In this document: piece by piece, positions 9,901 to 19,015 of the stretch | How the letters are laid out: each line of letters begins with the position of its first letter | Numbering within the stretch: position 1 is the first letter of the stretch | Assembly: GCA_003599415.1 (NCBI GenBank) | Contig: QZKB01000003.1 | Coordinates: 1-50,764, forward strand | Length of the DNA stretch: 50,764 bases | DNA from: Ignavibacteriales bacterium | Lineage (GTDB): Bacteria; Bacteroidota; Ignavibacteria; Ignavibacteriales; SURF-24 | Direction: 5' to 3' | Notes under the pieces: generated by a model | Told to the model about the DNA's origin: nothing | Seen by the model: the letters and a program-made list of their open reading frames with translations, nothing else | Database searches by the model: none | Made by a program: the position numbers and the translations under genes

Positions 9901-10443
9901 ATAGAATACATATTTTACAAGAGAGAAAATAATAAATTCATTTTGGGATCCTCTACGAGGCTTAACGGGATGTGGATTTTTCATAGTTATTAAAATTATA
10001 TAACCTCTACCAGGTTATCTTTAGAAATAATTAGTTGATTAAAATAATTTTGTTATAAAAAAGTATCGGCAGAAAACATCAAAGGTATCTGACAAATGCC
10101 GGATTATTAGCAAGGAAAATGTAATCACTTTATTAACGGATGTAAAAGTATAATTATTAAACATCGTAGATGTTTAATATTTGTAATAAGGATGAACTCC
10201 GGAATACCATGATCCTTGTAGAGGATCTACAAAAAGAAAAAACAGTTATGTCGGAATTATATAAATAAAGCAATTGCTTTGCTGTTTCCCTTTTGTATGC
10301 ACTGGAAGACTTTACCAAAAGAAGTGAAAGCGGTTATTTGTTTTATGATAGAAAAAAATAATTTTAAAATAACTATATATTGAGAATAAGGAGTTAATGA
10401 TTTAACTGTTTGTTCTATAATTTAAAATCAAAAATCATATAAA
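9901..10443. other. 543-nt gene-free region with inverted repeats
   Basis: No convincing reading frame on either strand. It holds a pair of inverted arms about 270 nt apart (GATCCTCTAC at 9947-9956 and GTAGAGGATC at 10218-10227, with extended imperfect matches). Between them are two hairpins: ATAACCT/AGGTTAT near 9998-10018, and a perfect 11-bp stem TATTAAACATC/GATGTTTAATA with a 3-nt loop at 10155-10179. The layout resembles a small non-autonomous element or a structured RNA, but neither is proved. The rest, up to the ATG at 10444, is AT-rich leader. Confidence 0.5.
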
Positions 10444-11733
10444 ATGAAGAAGAAAATTTTCATAATAATATCAAGCTTTAATTTTCTTTTGTTTTTATCC
10501 GGTTCATCCTTAATTAAAAATACAACATCTGATGATTACGGATGGTTTCAAGTTACACCAATAGATACAACTTTAGAAAGTATTCATGATTTATTCTTTT
10601 TTAATAGTGATACAGGTTATGTTATTGGATGGACGAGATATGGCGGTGGTTTAAGAAGGACAATTGGAAAAACCTTAAATGGAGGTTTAAGCTGGGATAC
10701 AACAATGTCGAAAAAGGATGTTCAATCTGATATTATTTGTTTTATAAATGCACAAATTGGAATCGCAGGGGCAGGCGTACTTTTCAGAACAATAGATAGT
10801 GGAAAAACATGGAATAAAGTATTCGTTGATCCAGTTGATTTCGACAGAGCTGCCTTTGCAAATGATCATATAGGCTGGGTAGTTGGCGGATTTGGAACAA
10901 TTATTAAAACTACTGATGCAGGTGCAACATGGTTCTACCAAAGATCAGAAGCAATTGATACTTTGGGAAGGTTCTTAGGTCTTTCAGTTATTGACAGCCT
11001 TAACCTTTATGTCTGTTCCCAGCTTCAGCTTATCTTTTCTGCAGATGGCGGTGATACATGGAAAAATGTTCCTATTCCAGAACAATATGCCTCAAGGTTT
11101 GGTGATACTAAATTTATTGATAAGGATTATGGGTGGTTGTGCGGTGAGTACAGAACAGTAATACGTACTACAGACGGTGGTAATACCTGGCAGGATGCAT
11201 CACCACCTGTATATTGGGATGCAATAAGAAGCATTGATGCACTTGATAAAAATACTGCTGTTGTTGTAACAAGCGCCGGCGCTATTTTAAGAACGGAAAA
11301 TGCAGGAGAAACCTGGAAAGAACAACTTCCCGCTAATACTTATACCAATATGCTTCACCGGATTCAGATTATTGATGATAAGGTTGCTTATGCTGTTGGC
11401 AATGATGGGGCTATACTTAAAACTACAACCGGCGGCTACACCTCTGTTGATGATGATAAAGGTAAAGTAACCGGCTATTCACTAAAGCAGAATTTCCCTA
11501 ATCCTTTTAATTCGCAGACAAAAATTACTTTTACGATACCCAAAAGTGAATGTGTTTCGGTTGCTCTATATAATATTCAGGGTGAGGTTGTTCAGCAAAT
11601 AATTGATGAAGAAAGAAGCGCAGGTGAACATTCATTAGAAATTTATTCTGATAACCTGCCAAGCGGAGTTTACTTTTTAAGAATGATTGCCGGTTTATTC
11701 AGTAAATCAATTAAGGTTGTACTGCTAAAGTAA
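10444..11733 (+). CDS. Secreted BNR/YCF48-type beta-propeller with T9SS sorting domain
   Basis: The 429-residue protein opens with a signal peptide (MKKKIFIIISSFNFLLFLSG). The body contains repeated Asp-box-like motifs of the S/T-x-D-x-G-x-T-W type: NGGLSWDT, DSGKTWNK, DAGATWFY, DGGDTWKN, DGGNTWQD and NAGETWKE, spaced about 40 residues apart. This is typical of BNR / Ycf48-like propellers. From about residue 345, YSLKQNFPNPFNSQTKI through GVYFLRM to a final VVLLK is a T9SS type-A sorting domain, so the protein should cross the outer membrane and be anchored or released. No enzymatic residues are recognisable; sialidase-like folds are often non-catalytic here. It is probably a lone transcription unit, since a strong terminator follows. 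Confidence 0.85.
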   Translation: MKKKIFIIISSFNFLLFLSGSSLIKNTTSDDYGWFQVTPIDTTLESIHDLFFFNSDTGYVIGWTRYGGGLRRTIGKTLNGGLSWDTTMSKKDVQSDIICFINAQIGIAGAGVLFRTIDSGKTWNKVFVDPVDFDRAAFANDHIGWVVGGFGTIIKTTDAGATWFYQRSEAIDTLGRFLGLSVIDSLNLYVCSQLQLIFSADGGDTWKNVPIPEQYASRFGDTKFIDKDYGWLCGEYRTVIRTTDGGNTWQDASPPVYWDAIRSIDALDKNTAVVVTSAGAILRTENAGETWKEQLPANTYTNMLHRIQIIDDKVAYAVGNDGAILKTTTGGYTSVDDDKGKVTGYSLKQNFPNPFNSQTKITFTIPKSECVSVALYNIQGEVVQQIIDEERSAGEHSLEIYSDNLPSGVYFLRMIAGLFSKSIKVVLLK

Positions 11734-11812
11734 TTTTTATACTGTGATGAGTGGACAAATTCATTTAAACTAATAATTACCCTCAGCTTTAGCTGACGGA
11801 ACATAGAATTTC

Positions 11813-11845
11813 AGCTCCGGTATTAATGCCGGAGCTATTTTTTTA
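11813..11845 (+). terminator. Rho-independent terminator after the propeller gene
   Basis: Perfect 8-bp stem AGCTCCGG (11813-11820) / CCGGAGCT (11829-11836) with loop TATTAATG, then ATTTTTTTT. A smaller palindrome TCAGCT/AGCTGA lies about 20 nt upstream. It sits between convergent genes, but the T-run favours the plus direction. Confidence 0.88.
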
Positions 11846-11853
11846 GAAATAAT

Positions 11854-12456
11854 TTATTTTATCTCAACATCCAGGATAGAAAATCTTGACCAGCCTTTGA
11901 AATCGAAATGCCACCATTCTGTTTTTATAGGATCAAAACCAAATTTAGCCATACTTTCATGAAGTATTTTCCTGTTTAGTAAGACATCTGCCGGTAAATC
12001 CATATTTCCGGTGTAAGCTATTTTCGAAAAATCGTCGAACCCGGTGCCCATATCAAGCTCGTTACCAAGCGAATCGATTAATGCTACATCAACTGCTGCT
12101 CCGCGGTTGTGCCTTGAACCTTTTGCAGGATTGGCAACGTAATCTTCATTCGGTAGTATTACCCACATTTTCTTCTGAACAGACAATGGGCGGTAACCAT
12201 CAAAAACTTTTAAGCGTAAATTAAAGTTCTTCAGTAAATAGGAATTAACCTTTGATAAATTTTCTGCAACAACCTTACGTAAATATACTTTTGCAGTTGG
12301 ATATAAAACCTTGCCGGTAAAATTATTGGTTGTAGCATACCTAACATCAGTAACAATCGTTGAATCGATTGAACCAAGGAAGACAATTGCAGTATCGGAC
12401 TGAGCAGATAAAGCTATTGTAAATAAAAAGAAAACAAAGACTAGTAATTTCTTCAT
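11854..12456 (-). CDS. D-alanyl-D-alanine dipeptidase, VanX/DdpX-like (peptidase M15D), secreted
   Basis: This 200-residue protein has a signal peptide (MKKLLVFVFFLFTIALSAQS), so it acts in the periplasm or outside. The M15D zinc site is complete: SRHNRGAAVD supplies His116 and Asp123, and EWWHF supplies Glu180 (general base) and His183, almost the numbering of VanX itself. FDGYRP matches the conserved R-x-x-x-V-x-D-x-Y-R-P region of the family. The reaction is hydrolysis of D-Ala-D-Ala. With no vanH/vanA-type ligase nearby and an export signal, peptidoglycan dipeptide recycling or scavenging is more likely than glycopeptide resistance. The gene is convergent with the upstream plus-strand propeller gene. 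Confidence 0.9.
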   Translation of the reverse strand: MKKLLVFVFFLFTIALSAQSDTAIVFLGSIDSTIVTDVRYATTNNFTGKVLYPTAKVYLRKVVAENLSKVNSYLLKNFNLRLKVFDGYRPLSVQKKMWVILPNEDYVANPAKGSRHNRGAAVDVALIDSLGNELDMGTGFDDFSKIAYTGNMDLPADVLLNRKILHESMAKFGFDPIKTEWWHFDFKGWSRFSILDVEIK

Positions 12457-12517
12457 CGTGTTTTCCCAATTAATTTTTAATTTTTATTAAAGTGGGCTGT
12501 TTAAAAAGTTGTGTAGC

Positions 12518-12594
12518 TGTCATTGCGAGGAGTATAACGACGAAGCAATCTATTCCATTAAAAATGAGATCACTTCGCTTTGCTCTTAATGACA
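12518..12594 (+). repeat. Dispersed repeat element, copy 1
   Basis: Bounded by TGTCATT (12518-12524) and its inverted copy AATGACA (12588-12594). The first 34 nt (12518-12551, containing GCGAGGAG and CGACGAAGCAATCT) match 31 of 34 positions with the reverse complement of 48399-48432. This type of element is scattered in many bacterial genomes (established knowledge). Here it lies between the dipeptidase and the debranching enzyme genes. Confidence 0.75.
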
Positions 12595-12633
12595 ATCTTA
12601 CTTTTAGATCAGCCTCTATGATATAAAATTCAT

Positions 12634-14745
12634 CTATTTCTTTTTATGCAGTACATATCCGTCTTTCGGCTGCAGCGTTATTGTTTCCTCAATTCTACCT
12701 AATGAAACAACACCTGCTTTTTCAGGATTAACAAGAATATCCCACTCGCCTTCCGGTAAATCAAAACGAACCTGTTTCTCTTCAGGGTTAAAAAGAACTA
12801 CAAACTCAGTTCCATGATGTTTAAGCGAATATCCTAAAGCGAAAGGATGCTTCTCAACCTGCATAAAATTAATTTCTTCATACTCAGCGCGCCTGAAAGC
12901 ATCAAATTTGTTTCTTAGTTCAATCAGGCCTTTATAATAATCAACAAGTTCTTTATTCAGCTTTGCGTAATTAAAGTTCAGGTAATTTACTTCATTATCT
13001 TTGTTATAAGTATTGTGATCGATTGTACCTTTAAGAGTATCTTTCTCTTTAACATCATTGGGAATCACTTTACTTCTTGCATATTCCTGTCCTTCGTGAA
13101 TCATTGTTATTCCCTGAGATGTAAACAGGAACAGGGCGCCGAGTTTATTCAGCTTAAGCTGCTTTGCAGTAAGCCTTGCATTCTTATCAACATCTTTATT
13201 GTGATCATGAGCTTTTACGTCTTTTAATCCAATTCTTATAAAATCTCCAAATGAATAACCATCGTGGGATTCAAGATAATTTACCGCGTGTTCCTTCTTT
13301 TGAAACAATCCGAATTTATCCCGGGTTAATGTGCCGTTCACATAACTTTTAATCCTGTTAAGATTGTTATTGCCGTACCATTTATTAAATATCCAGCCCA
13401 AACCATCGTTTGGATTTTCCCCTTTGATGCCGTTTCTGATCTGGTCATTCCAGCTTCCCCAGCCTCTCAGAGAAAATCCCTGCGGGTCATAACCTCCACC
13501 CCATGGTTCGCAAACAATAATTACATTAGGATTTATTTTCTGCGCTTCGCGAATAATTTCTTCTGTAGTTTCCCAATCGATAAGTTTCCCAAGATCAAAC
13601 CTGAAGCCGTCAACATGATATTCTTTCATCCAGTAAAGAATGCTTTCAATAATCATTCTTCTCACCATCGGTCGTTCGGTTTTAAGATCGTTGCCGCATC
13701 CGCTTTCGGCTTTATATTTACCGTTATCATCAAACCTGAAATAATATTTTGAATCAATCTCTTTCAGATTGCCGAGTTCATACTCGGATAGATGGTTATA
13801 AACAACATCCATCATAACAGCAATACCGTCCTTGTGGAAAGCTTTTACCATCTGTTTAAATTGATTAATCGCCTTTCCATCTTTCCCCATCCAAACATCC
13901 CATTGCAGTTCTTTCCAGTCTTCTGCATAGTAAGCTGCAGGAGCAAAGAAACCGGCAGTCATATAACCCCAATGATTTCTTTCATAAGGATTCCAATTAT
14001 TAAACCTTCCGGCAAATTTCTTTTTAAACGGGATTTCAATGTTTGCAAATTCCTGCGAAGGCAGCAATTCAACAGTGTTAACGCCAAGGGATTTTATATA
14101 ATCAATTCCGCCTGTAATTCCTTTTTCAATCAGTCCGGTATATGTACCGGGTTTAGATGAGCCGGAAGAAGAATGGGCGGTCAGGTCGCGTATGTGCATT
14201 TCATAAATTATAAGGTCGCGCCAGTCACGTTGAATCCATTCATCGCCTTCCCAGTCAAAATTATTTTCCTTCACAACAATAGCAAGTCGCTGCCCCATAT
14301 AAGTATTTAGTGAAGCAATTGCTTTTGCGTATGGATCAATACAAATTACATTTTGATCGGGCGTAGTTTCATTCTTTACTTTGAAGCCGTAGAATAATCC
14401 GTACAACTCTCCGTCAATTGAAGTTTCCCAAACGCCGCTTGTATCTTTTAGCATTTGGTATGCTTCCCCGTTTTGCAACTCTAAAGTTTTAAATGTCACC
14501 AGTTCAACACTGCCTGCTGTTGGTGCAAATAGTCTGAAATAAGTTTTGCCGGCTTCTACAAATGAACCGAGCCGTTTGGCCGAATAAAACGAATTCAGAT
14601 CGTCATTAGTTAATCTTTTGGATTCTTCAAATGATAAAACATCACGTGAATTTTTATTGCTTACAAACAAATCCGCACCAAAATTATTTGAATAAAAAAC
14701 AGTTAACAGTATAGTACAAATTATGATTTTATTTAGATGCATCAT
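12634..14745 (-). CDS. Secreted GH13 alpha-glucan debranching enzyme (pullulanase/isoamylase type)
   Basis: A 703-residue protein with an N-terminal hydrophobic signal (about residues 5-23), a CBM48/early-set domain around residues 60-140 (FRLFAPTAGSVELVTF), and a GH13 barrel. The four conserved GH13 regions are present: DVVYNH at 313-318, GFRFD with nucleophile Asp384, VCEPW with acid/base Glu413, and YLESHD with Asp495. CBM48 plus this barrel is the arrangement of pullulanases, isoamylases and GlgX, which cleave alpha-1,6 branches. The signal peptide argues against a cytoplasmic GlgX role and for use of external or periplasmic alpha-glucan. There is no T9SS domain, so it probably stays in the periplasm. 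Exact linkage specificity is not readable. Confidence 0.9.
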   Translation of the reverse strand: MMHLNKIIICTILLTVFYSNNFGADLFVSNKNSRDVLSFEESKRLTNDDLNSFYSAKRLGSFVEAGKTYFRLFAPTAGSVELVTFKTLELQNGEAYQMLKDTSGVWETSIDGELYGLFYGFKVKNETTPDQNVICIDPYAKAIASLNTYMGQRLAIVVKENNFDWEGDEWIQRDWRDLIIYEMHIRDLTAHSSSGSSKPGTYTGLIEKGITGGIDYIKSLGVNTVELLPSQEFANIEIPFKKKFAGRFNNWNPYERNHWGYMTAGFFAPAAYYAEDWKELQWDVWMGKDGKAINQFKQMVKAFHKDGIAVMMDVVYNHLSEYELGNLKEIDSKYYFRFDDNGKYKAESGCGNDLKTERPMVRRMIIESILYWMKEYHVDGFRFDLGKLIDWETTEEIIREAQKINPNVIIVCEPWGGGYDPQGFSLRGWGSWNDQIRNGIKGENPNDGLGWIFNKWYGNNNLNRIKSYVNGTLTRDKFGLFQKKEHAVNYLESHDGYSFGDFIRIGLKDVKAHDHNKDVDKNARLTAKQLKLNKLGALFLFTSQGITMIHEGQEYARSKVIPNDVKEKDTLKGTIDHNTYNKDNEVNYLNFNYAKLNKELVDYYKGLIELRNKFDAFRRAEYEEINFMQVEKHPFALGYSLKHHGTEFVVLFNPEEKQVRFDLPEGEWDILVNPEKAGVVSLGRIEETITLQPKDGYVLHKKK

Positions 14746-14883
14746 CTTTCCACTTTACTTTGTGAATGCAACTTACAAAAATTAGCGTACCAGGAAAAGA
14801 TAATATTTACTTAGTTCAATAATTTATTTTCGGAATTTCTTATTACTTCTTTTAGATATCTGAAAAATGATGTGTACATCACC

Positions 14884-15007
14884 TGTCATTCCCACGAAAG
14901 CCTGCCTCAGCCAGTGGCTGATAAATGCGGCAAGGCAGGTTGGAATCCATAAATATTTCTAAAGATTCCCGTTCCTGCCTACTACAGACAAGTGAACGGG
15001 AATGACA
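14884..15007. repeat. Nested palindromic dispersed element
   Basis: Outer arms TGTCATTCCC (14884-14893) and GGGAATGACA (14998-15007) are perfect inverted repeats. Inside are further arms: CCTGCCT/AGGCAGG, AGCCA/TGGCT, and CCCGTTC/GAACGGG. The stretch GTCATTCCCACGAAAG is a widely seen intergenic repeat type. It fills most of the 301-nt gap between the debranching enzyme and aminopeptidase genes; no coding frame is seen. Confidence 0.75.
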
Positions 15008-15046
15008 TTTGAAATTTCTCAGAAGATTCTATTATGCTATTTCTTG

Positions 15047-17014
15047 TTATTTAAGCAGAATCATACTCCTTGATTCTATTAATGAACCTGCCCGCAAGGT
15101 GTAAAAATAAATTCCGCTTGATAAGTTCTGACCTGTAAAATCAACTTCATAGGTTCCGGCAGATAATTCTTTGTTTATTAAAGTGATTATTTCTTTACCG
15201 AGAATATTGTATACTCGCAGAGACGTCATATATGACGTCTCTACCGCTGGCAACGTGAATTTTAATTTTGTAGTTGGATTAAACGGGTTCGGATAGTTCT
15301 GATAAAGCATAAAATCATTTAGTTCCAACTCCGGTTCAATTCCGGTTGTAAGGCTTAAATCCTTCATAATCCAATTATCCGGATCAACAGTTAAAGAAAG
15401 CGGGTTGCCCTTTACATCAATTTCAAAATACTGTTTCTGAAGATTATTAAAAACTGTTACAACAGTATCAGTTACTGAAGTTTTAATGGCAACCTTAACC
15501 GGCATTGTAAAAAATGCCGGGTTGGGATTCAGATTCTGGTTTATTGCCAGTTTAACTTTATATAACCCGTTTCCAATATCGGAATAATTCCAGTTGCATT
15601 TATAAACCGGATATTTTTCACCATAGATCCATTCTCTAAAGAAATAATCAAGGTCTTTCCCCGATTCATTTTCCATTACACTCTGAAGATCTTCAGTTAC
15701 AGTATTGCCGTACATAAATCTTGGATCTGTTGCGTAGCTTTTTAATCCTTTAAAGAAAACAGAATCTCCAAGAACTCCGCGCAGCATGTGCAGCACGATT
15801 CCACCTTTTGAATAAGATCTTCTTGAATCAAATATTTCATCTTTAGTACTTATATCCTGGCAGTAAACTGTTCCTGTAGCAGGTTTAGCCCAGTACATTT
15901 CATCTGCAATGTAAGAAGAATATCGATTCCAGCCATACATTTTTTCAAGATATAATCCTTCAGCGTATGTAGCAAAGCCCTCGTTAAGCCAGATGTTCTG
16001 CCAGTCTTTACACGTAATTAAATCACCGAACCATTGATGTGCCAACTCGTGAACGATAAGCATTTCACTAAACCCACCCATCGACGCAATAGTTTGATGC
16101 TCCATTCCTCCTCCAAAGCCGCACCGTGCGTGGCCATATTTCTGATCAAGCCATGGATAAGGTCCGAACAGGTCTGAAAAAACTGTAAGTGCATCAAGTG
16201 TTTTCATTAATGCTGTCTTATTAGCATCGGTATCTTCTCCGGGATAAACATAATGAATAACAAGCATCGAATCGGTGGGTGAATAATGGAAGTAATCTTT
16301 TATTTCAACATAGTTGCACATCGCAATGGAAATAAGGTAATCTGAAATGGGATATTTATTTTTCCATTTATATGTTTTAGAACCGTCAGGATTATTTATA
16401 ATTTCCGTAAGAACTCCGTTGGAAACGGAATTAAAATAATTCGATCCGGTAATCCACACTTCTGATGAATCTGCTTTATCACCAAGATCATTTTTACTAG
16501 GCCACCAATCCCTTGCACCGTAAGGCTGACTTAAAGACCAGACAGTTGTTTTATTTTTATAGCTGTCATAGAAATTAAAACTTCCAAAACCTGTATAACC
16601 CGGTGCCCCGATATAATAAATAGTCAATGAAAATTTCTCATTCAGGTTATATGTACTGTCAAGAACAATGTTAATTTTGTCTGATGAATGAGTAAAGTTC
16701 ACTTTGGCATTATTCATTCTGATGGAGTCAATCGTGAAATTGTTTATAAGTTCAAGATTAATTGAAGTTAAACCATAGACTAAACTCTGAGCATCAATTC
16801 TTGTTTCGCCTGCAATCTGTTTTACATCGTACAGGATTGTTACGTGCAGCTTATAAAATTTTACATCAAAATTGGGATCACCGGGATAATTAATTTTATT
16901 ACTCTTTTCAAGAATGTTATACTTAAGCATTTCGGATTTTCTGAATTCTCTCGATTCCTGTGGAAGGATTAAAGAATAAAAAATAATTAAGAATAAAATG
17001 GTTTTTGTCCGCAT
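15047..17014 (-). CDS. M1 family metallo-aminopeptidase with T9SS sorting domain
   Basis: This 655-residue secreted protein (signal peptide at residues 1-18) has an N-terminal M1 beta-domain, the substrate motif GGMEH (302-306, equivalent to GxMEN), and the gluzincin zinc site HELAH (322-326) with Glu345 exactly 18 residues later in NEGFATYAEG. The M1 C-terminal helical domain is short or absent. From about residue 565 a linker leads to a T9SS type-A sorting domain (NYPNPFNPTTKLKF to the final SMILLK). The sorting domain contains an in-frame palindrome and is almost identical in DNA to that of the nuclease gene at 40993. It lies 4 nt after the methyltransferase stop codon, so the two are probably co-transcribed. 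Predicted role: aminopeptidase of exported or environmental peptides. Confidence 0.93.
   Translation of the reverse strand: MRTKTILFLIIFYSLILPQESREFRKSEMLKYNILEKSNKINYPGDPNFDVKFYKLHVTILYDVKQIAGETRIDAQSLVYGLTSINLELINNFTIDSIRMNNAKVNFTHSSDKINIVLDSTYNLNEKFSLTIYYIGAPGYTGFGSFNFYDSYKNKTTVWSLSQPYGARDWWPSKNDLGDKADSSEVWITGSNYFNSVSNGVLTEIINNPDGSKTYKWKNKYPISDYLISIAMCNYVEIKDYFHYSPTDSMLVIHYVYPGEDTDANKTALMKTLDALTVFSDLFGPYPWLDQKYGHARCGFGGGMEHQTIASMGGFSEMLIVHELAHQWFGDLITCKDWQNIWLNEGFATYAEGLYLEKMYGWNRYSSYIADEMYWAKPATGTVYCQDISTKDEIFDSRRSYSKGGIVLHMLRGVLGDSVFFKGLKSYATDPRFMYGNTVTEDLQSVMENESGKDLDYFFREWIYGEKYPVYKCNWNYSDIGNGLYKVKLAINQNLNPNPAFFTMPVKVAIKTSVTDTVVTVFNNLQKQYFEIDVKGNPLSLTVDPDNWIMKDLSLTTGIEPELELNDFMLYQNYPNPFNPTTKLKFTLPAVETSYMTSLRVYNILGKEIITLINKELSAGTYEVDFTGQNLSSGIYFYTLRAGSLIESRSMILLK
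15217..15244. repeat. Palindromic element inside the M1 peptidase sorting-domain code, copy 1
   Basis: A perfect 24-bp palindrome at 15219-15242, half-site AGAGACGTCATA followed by its reverse complement. The next pair outward mismatches (C/A) while the outermost pair (G/C) matches the 28-bp copy at 41163-41190. It is read in frame as ETSYMTSLR within the sorting domain. Confidence 0.85.
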
Positions 17015-17018
17015 AGTT

Positions 17019-17672
17019 TTACTTTACCTTTTTTATTACAGCTTCAATTGAATACTCGCCGGTACTATGTTTATCAATGCTATTGCTGTTATAACCTTCA
17101 GAACATTCTTTAATATACATAAGTTCGCCGCCGGGCAGATTCTCCAGTATAAGTTTTTTTAAACTTAGAGTATCGGGTAAATCTTCTTCATCAATTAAAA
17201 AGAAATGAGTATGGTTGGAGTTAAATTGTGAAGGCAGATTTTTCTTTTTCTCATACAATTCCCTATGAGGAATATAAATTATTAAATGACCTCCGGGTTT
17301 AAGCACTCTCCACCAATTCTTAAGAGCTAATTCAGGATCATTCATATGTTCAAGTGTATGAGAAGAATAAACAAAATCAAATTCAGAATCCGGAATATCA
17401 AAAAGATATTGAGCATCGCCGTGTTCAAAATCCCAACCTTGTACATTTGGTACAATCGGATCACCGCCAAAACCAATATCAAGCCCGCTGCCAGTACAAT
17501 ATTTTTTAAAAAAATTCTCTCTTAATCTTCGTTCTTTTGCTTTTGTAGTTTCCCCGGCAACATAAGGCCGATCACCTTTAAGATATTTCTTTTTCAAGTA
17601 AGTGTGATAATAATCCCGTCCAACATTCCAGATCTGTGTGGGCATTATTTTATGTAAAAACTGTAATACCAT
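17019..17672 (-). CDS. Class I SAM-dependent methyltransferase (Methyltransf_11 type)
   Basis: I choose ATG 17672 (217 residues) because AAAGGA sits about 8 nt upstream; the frame extends 33 codons further without a ribosome site. Motif I is GLDIGFGGDP, the acidic residue after beta2 is in WDFEHGDA, and motif IV/post-I reads FDFVYSSHTLEHM, with RVLKPGGHLIIYIPH following. This is the standard small-molecule methyltransferase fold of the UbiE/Methyltransf_11 kind. Beyond the fold there is no substrate clue. It overlaps the divergent control region of the decarboxylase beta-subunit gene, and the M1 peptidase gene follows after 4 nt on the same strand. Functional linkage to that peptidase is unclear. 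Confidence 0.85.
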   Translation of the reverse strand: MVLQFLHKIMPTQIWNVGRDYYHTYLKKKYLKGDRPYVAGETTKAKERRLRENFFKKYCTGSGLDIGFGGDPIVPNVQGWDFEHGDAQYLFDIPDSEFDFVYSSHTLEHMNDPELALKNWWRVLKPGGHLIIYIPHRELYEKKKNLPSQFNSNHTHFFLIDEEDLPDTLSLKKLILENLPGGELMYIKECSEGYNSNSIDKHSTGEYSIEAVIKKVK

Positions 17673-17761
17673 ATTAAATCCTTTCTGTTGTAAAAATAAA
17701 AAAGAATAACCAAAGTTCCAGATGCATAAAAAAATATAATTTTTCCATACTGGAATCTTTC

Positions 17762-17792
17762 TTTGGAGCATAGACTTTATTTCTTATCTTTG
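17762..17792 (+). promoter_or_regulatory. Bacteroidota-type promoter for the decarboxylase beta/gamma genes
   Basis: TTTG (17762-17765), 19-nt spacer, TATCTTTG (17785-17792): an exact match to the TTTG-N19-TAnnTTTG consensus of the Bacteroidota primary sigma factor. The start at 17884 would then have a leader of about 85 nt. Confidence 0.65.
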
Positions 17793-17883
17793 CGTAATCT
17801 TTTTTGGAATTACATTGGAATAATTGCTACAATGCATCTTCCTCACATTTAAAACAAAAAAATTTACCGGGAGAAGTATTTTT

Positions 17884-19005
17884 ATGGATGGTTTATTCGT
17901 CGGGTTAACCGCAATTACATGGCAGCAGATCGTAATGATTCTTGTCGGCTGCATTTTAATTTACCTTGCTATTGCAAAGGAATATGAACCAAACCTGCTT
18001 TTGCCAATTGGATTTGGAGCAATACTTGTAAACATACCTTTTTCAGCAGCTATCGATCAGATTTCCGGTGGAGAACATGTTGAAGGTGTTCTGAATGTTT
18101 TCTTTAAAGCCGGTATACTAACAGAAATATTTCCGCTGCTTATCTTTGTTGCTGTTGGAGCAATGATAGATTTTTCGCCATTATTAAAAAAACCATTCCT
18201 GCTTTTATTTGGTGCCGCAGCTCAGTTTGGTATTTTCTTTACAATGATGTCTGCAACCCTGTTCGGCTTTTCACTAAAACAGGCAGCTTCAATTGGAATT
18301 ATAGGTGCGGCAGACGGACCGACTTCCATTTACGTTGCAACCCGTTTTGCAAAGGATTTACTCGGCCCAATTTCAGTTGCGGCTTATTCTTATATGGCGT
18401 TAGTACCAATTATTCAGCCGCCGGTAATTAAAGCGTTAACAACTAAAAATGAAAGACGCATAAGAATGGAAAGCCAGGCTAAGAGTGTTTCCAAAACTGT
18501 TTTAATAATTTTCCCAATTATTGTTACAATTGTTGCCGGTATAGTTGCACCGTCTTCAGTAGCATTAATCGGATTCCTTATGTTTGGTAATCTTATCAGA
18601 GAATGCGGAGTTTTAAACAAACTTTCACTTGCTGCCCAGAATGAATTGGCAAGCCTTGTTACCATTCTATTAGGAATTACAATTGCATCTACAATGACCG
18701 CAGACAGATTCCTTCAACCGCAAACCCTGATAATCATTTGTCTTGGTCTTATCGCATTTATTTTTGATACTGCCGGCGGAGTTTTGTTTGCCAAATTCCT
18801 TAACCTGTTCCTTAAGAAAAAAATAAACCCAATGATTGGAGCTGCAGGTATTTCCGCTTTCCCAATGTCTGCCCGTGTAATTCATAATATGGGTCAGCAG
18901 GAAGATCAGTTTAACTTTTTACTTATGCATGCAGTTAGCGCAAACGTAGCAGGACAAATAGGTTCAGTAATTGCAGGCGGTTTAATTTTAGCATTGGTAG
19001 TTTAA
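17884..19005 (+). CDS. Na+-translocating decarboxylase beta subunit (OadB/MmdB/GcdB family), second copy
   Basis: I choose ATG 17884 (373 residues), preceded by GGGAGAAG; the frame extends 20 codons upstream without support. The protein is almost entirely hydrophobic helices with the family signatures IGAADGPTSIYVAT (carboxy-half Na+ site region), GNLIRECGVLNKL and a C-terminal ISAFPMSARVIHNMGQ. This subunit couples decarboxylation of carboxy-biotin to Na+ export. The next gene, 10 nt downstream, encodes a one-helix gamma-like subunit. No carboxyltransferase or biotin carrier is adjacent; the matching soluble subunits may be those at 27886-30175 or elsewhere. It is clearly divergent from the other beta subunit at 26420-27640, so it is not a recent duplicate. 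Confidence 0.93.
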   Translation: MDGLFVGLTAITWQQIVMILVGCILIYLAIAKEYEPNLLLPIGFGAILVNIPFSAAIDQISGGEHVEGVLNVFFKAGILTEIFPLLIFVAVGAMIDFSPLLKKPFLLLFGAAAQFGIFFTMMSATLFGFSLKQAASIGIIGAADGPTSIYVATRFAKDLLGPISVAAYSYMALVPIIQPPVIKALTTKNERRIRMESQAKSVSKTVLIIFPIIVTIVAGIVAPSSVALIGFLMFGNLIRECGVLNKLSLAAQNELASLVTILLGITIASTMTADRFLQPQTLIIICLGLIAFIFDTAGGVLFAKFLNLFLKKKINPMIGAAGISAFPMSARVIHNMGQQEDQFNFLLMHAVSANVAGQIGSVIAGGLILALVV

Positions 19006-19015
19006 AGGAGGAATT

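Noticed and set aside
11854..12456. Glycopeptide (vancomycin) resistance through the VanX-like dipeptidase
   Set aside because: No VanH, D-Ala-D-Lac ligase or VanRS genes nearby, and the protein has an export signal, unlike cytoplasmic VanX.
12457..12633. Insertion sequence remnant suspected from the inverted arms TGTCATT/AATGACA
   Set aside because: Only 77 nt, no transposase and no clear target duplication; kept as a dispersed repeat.
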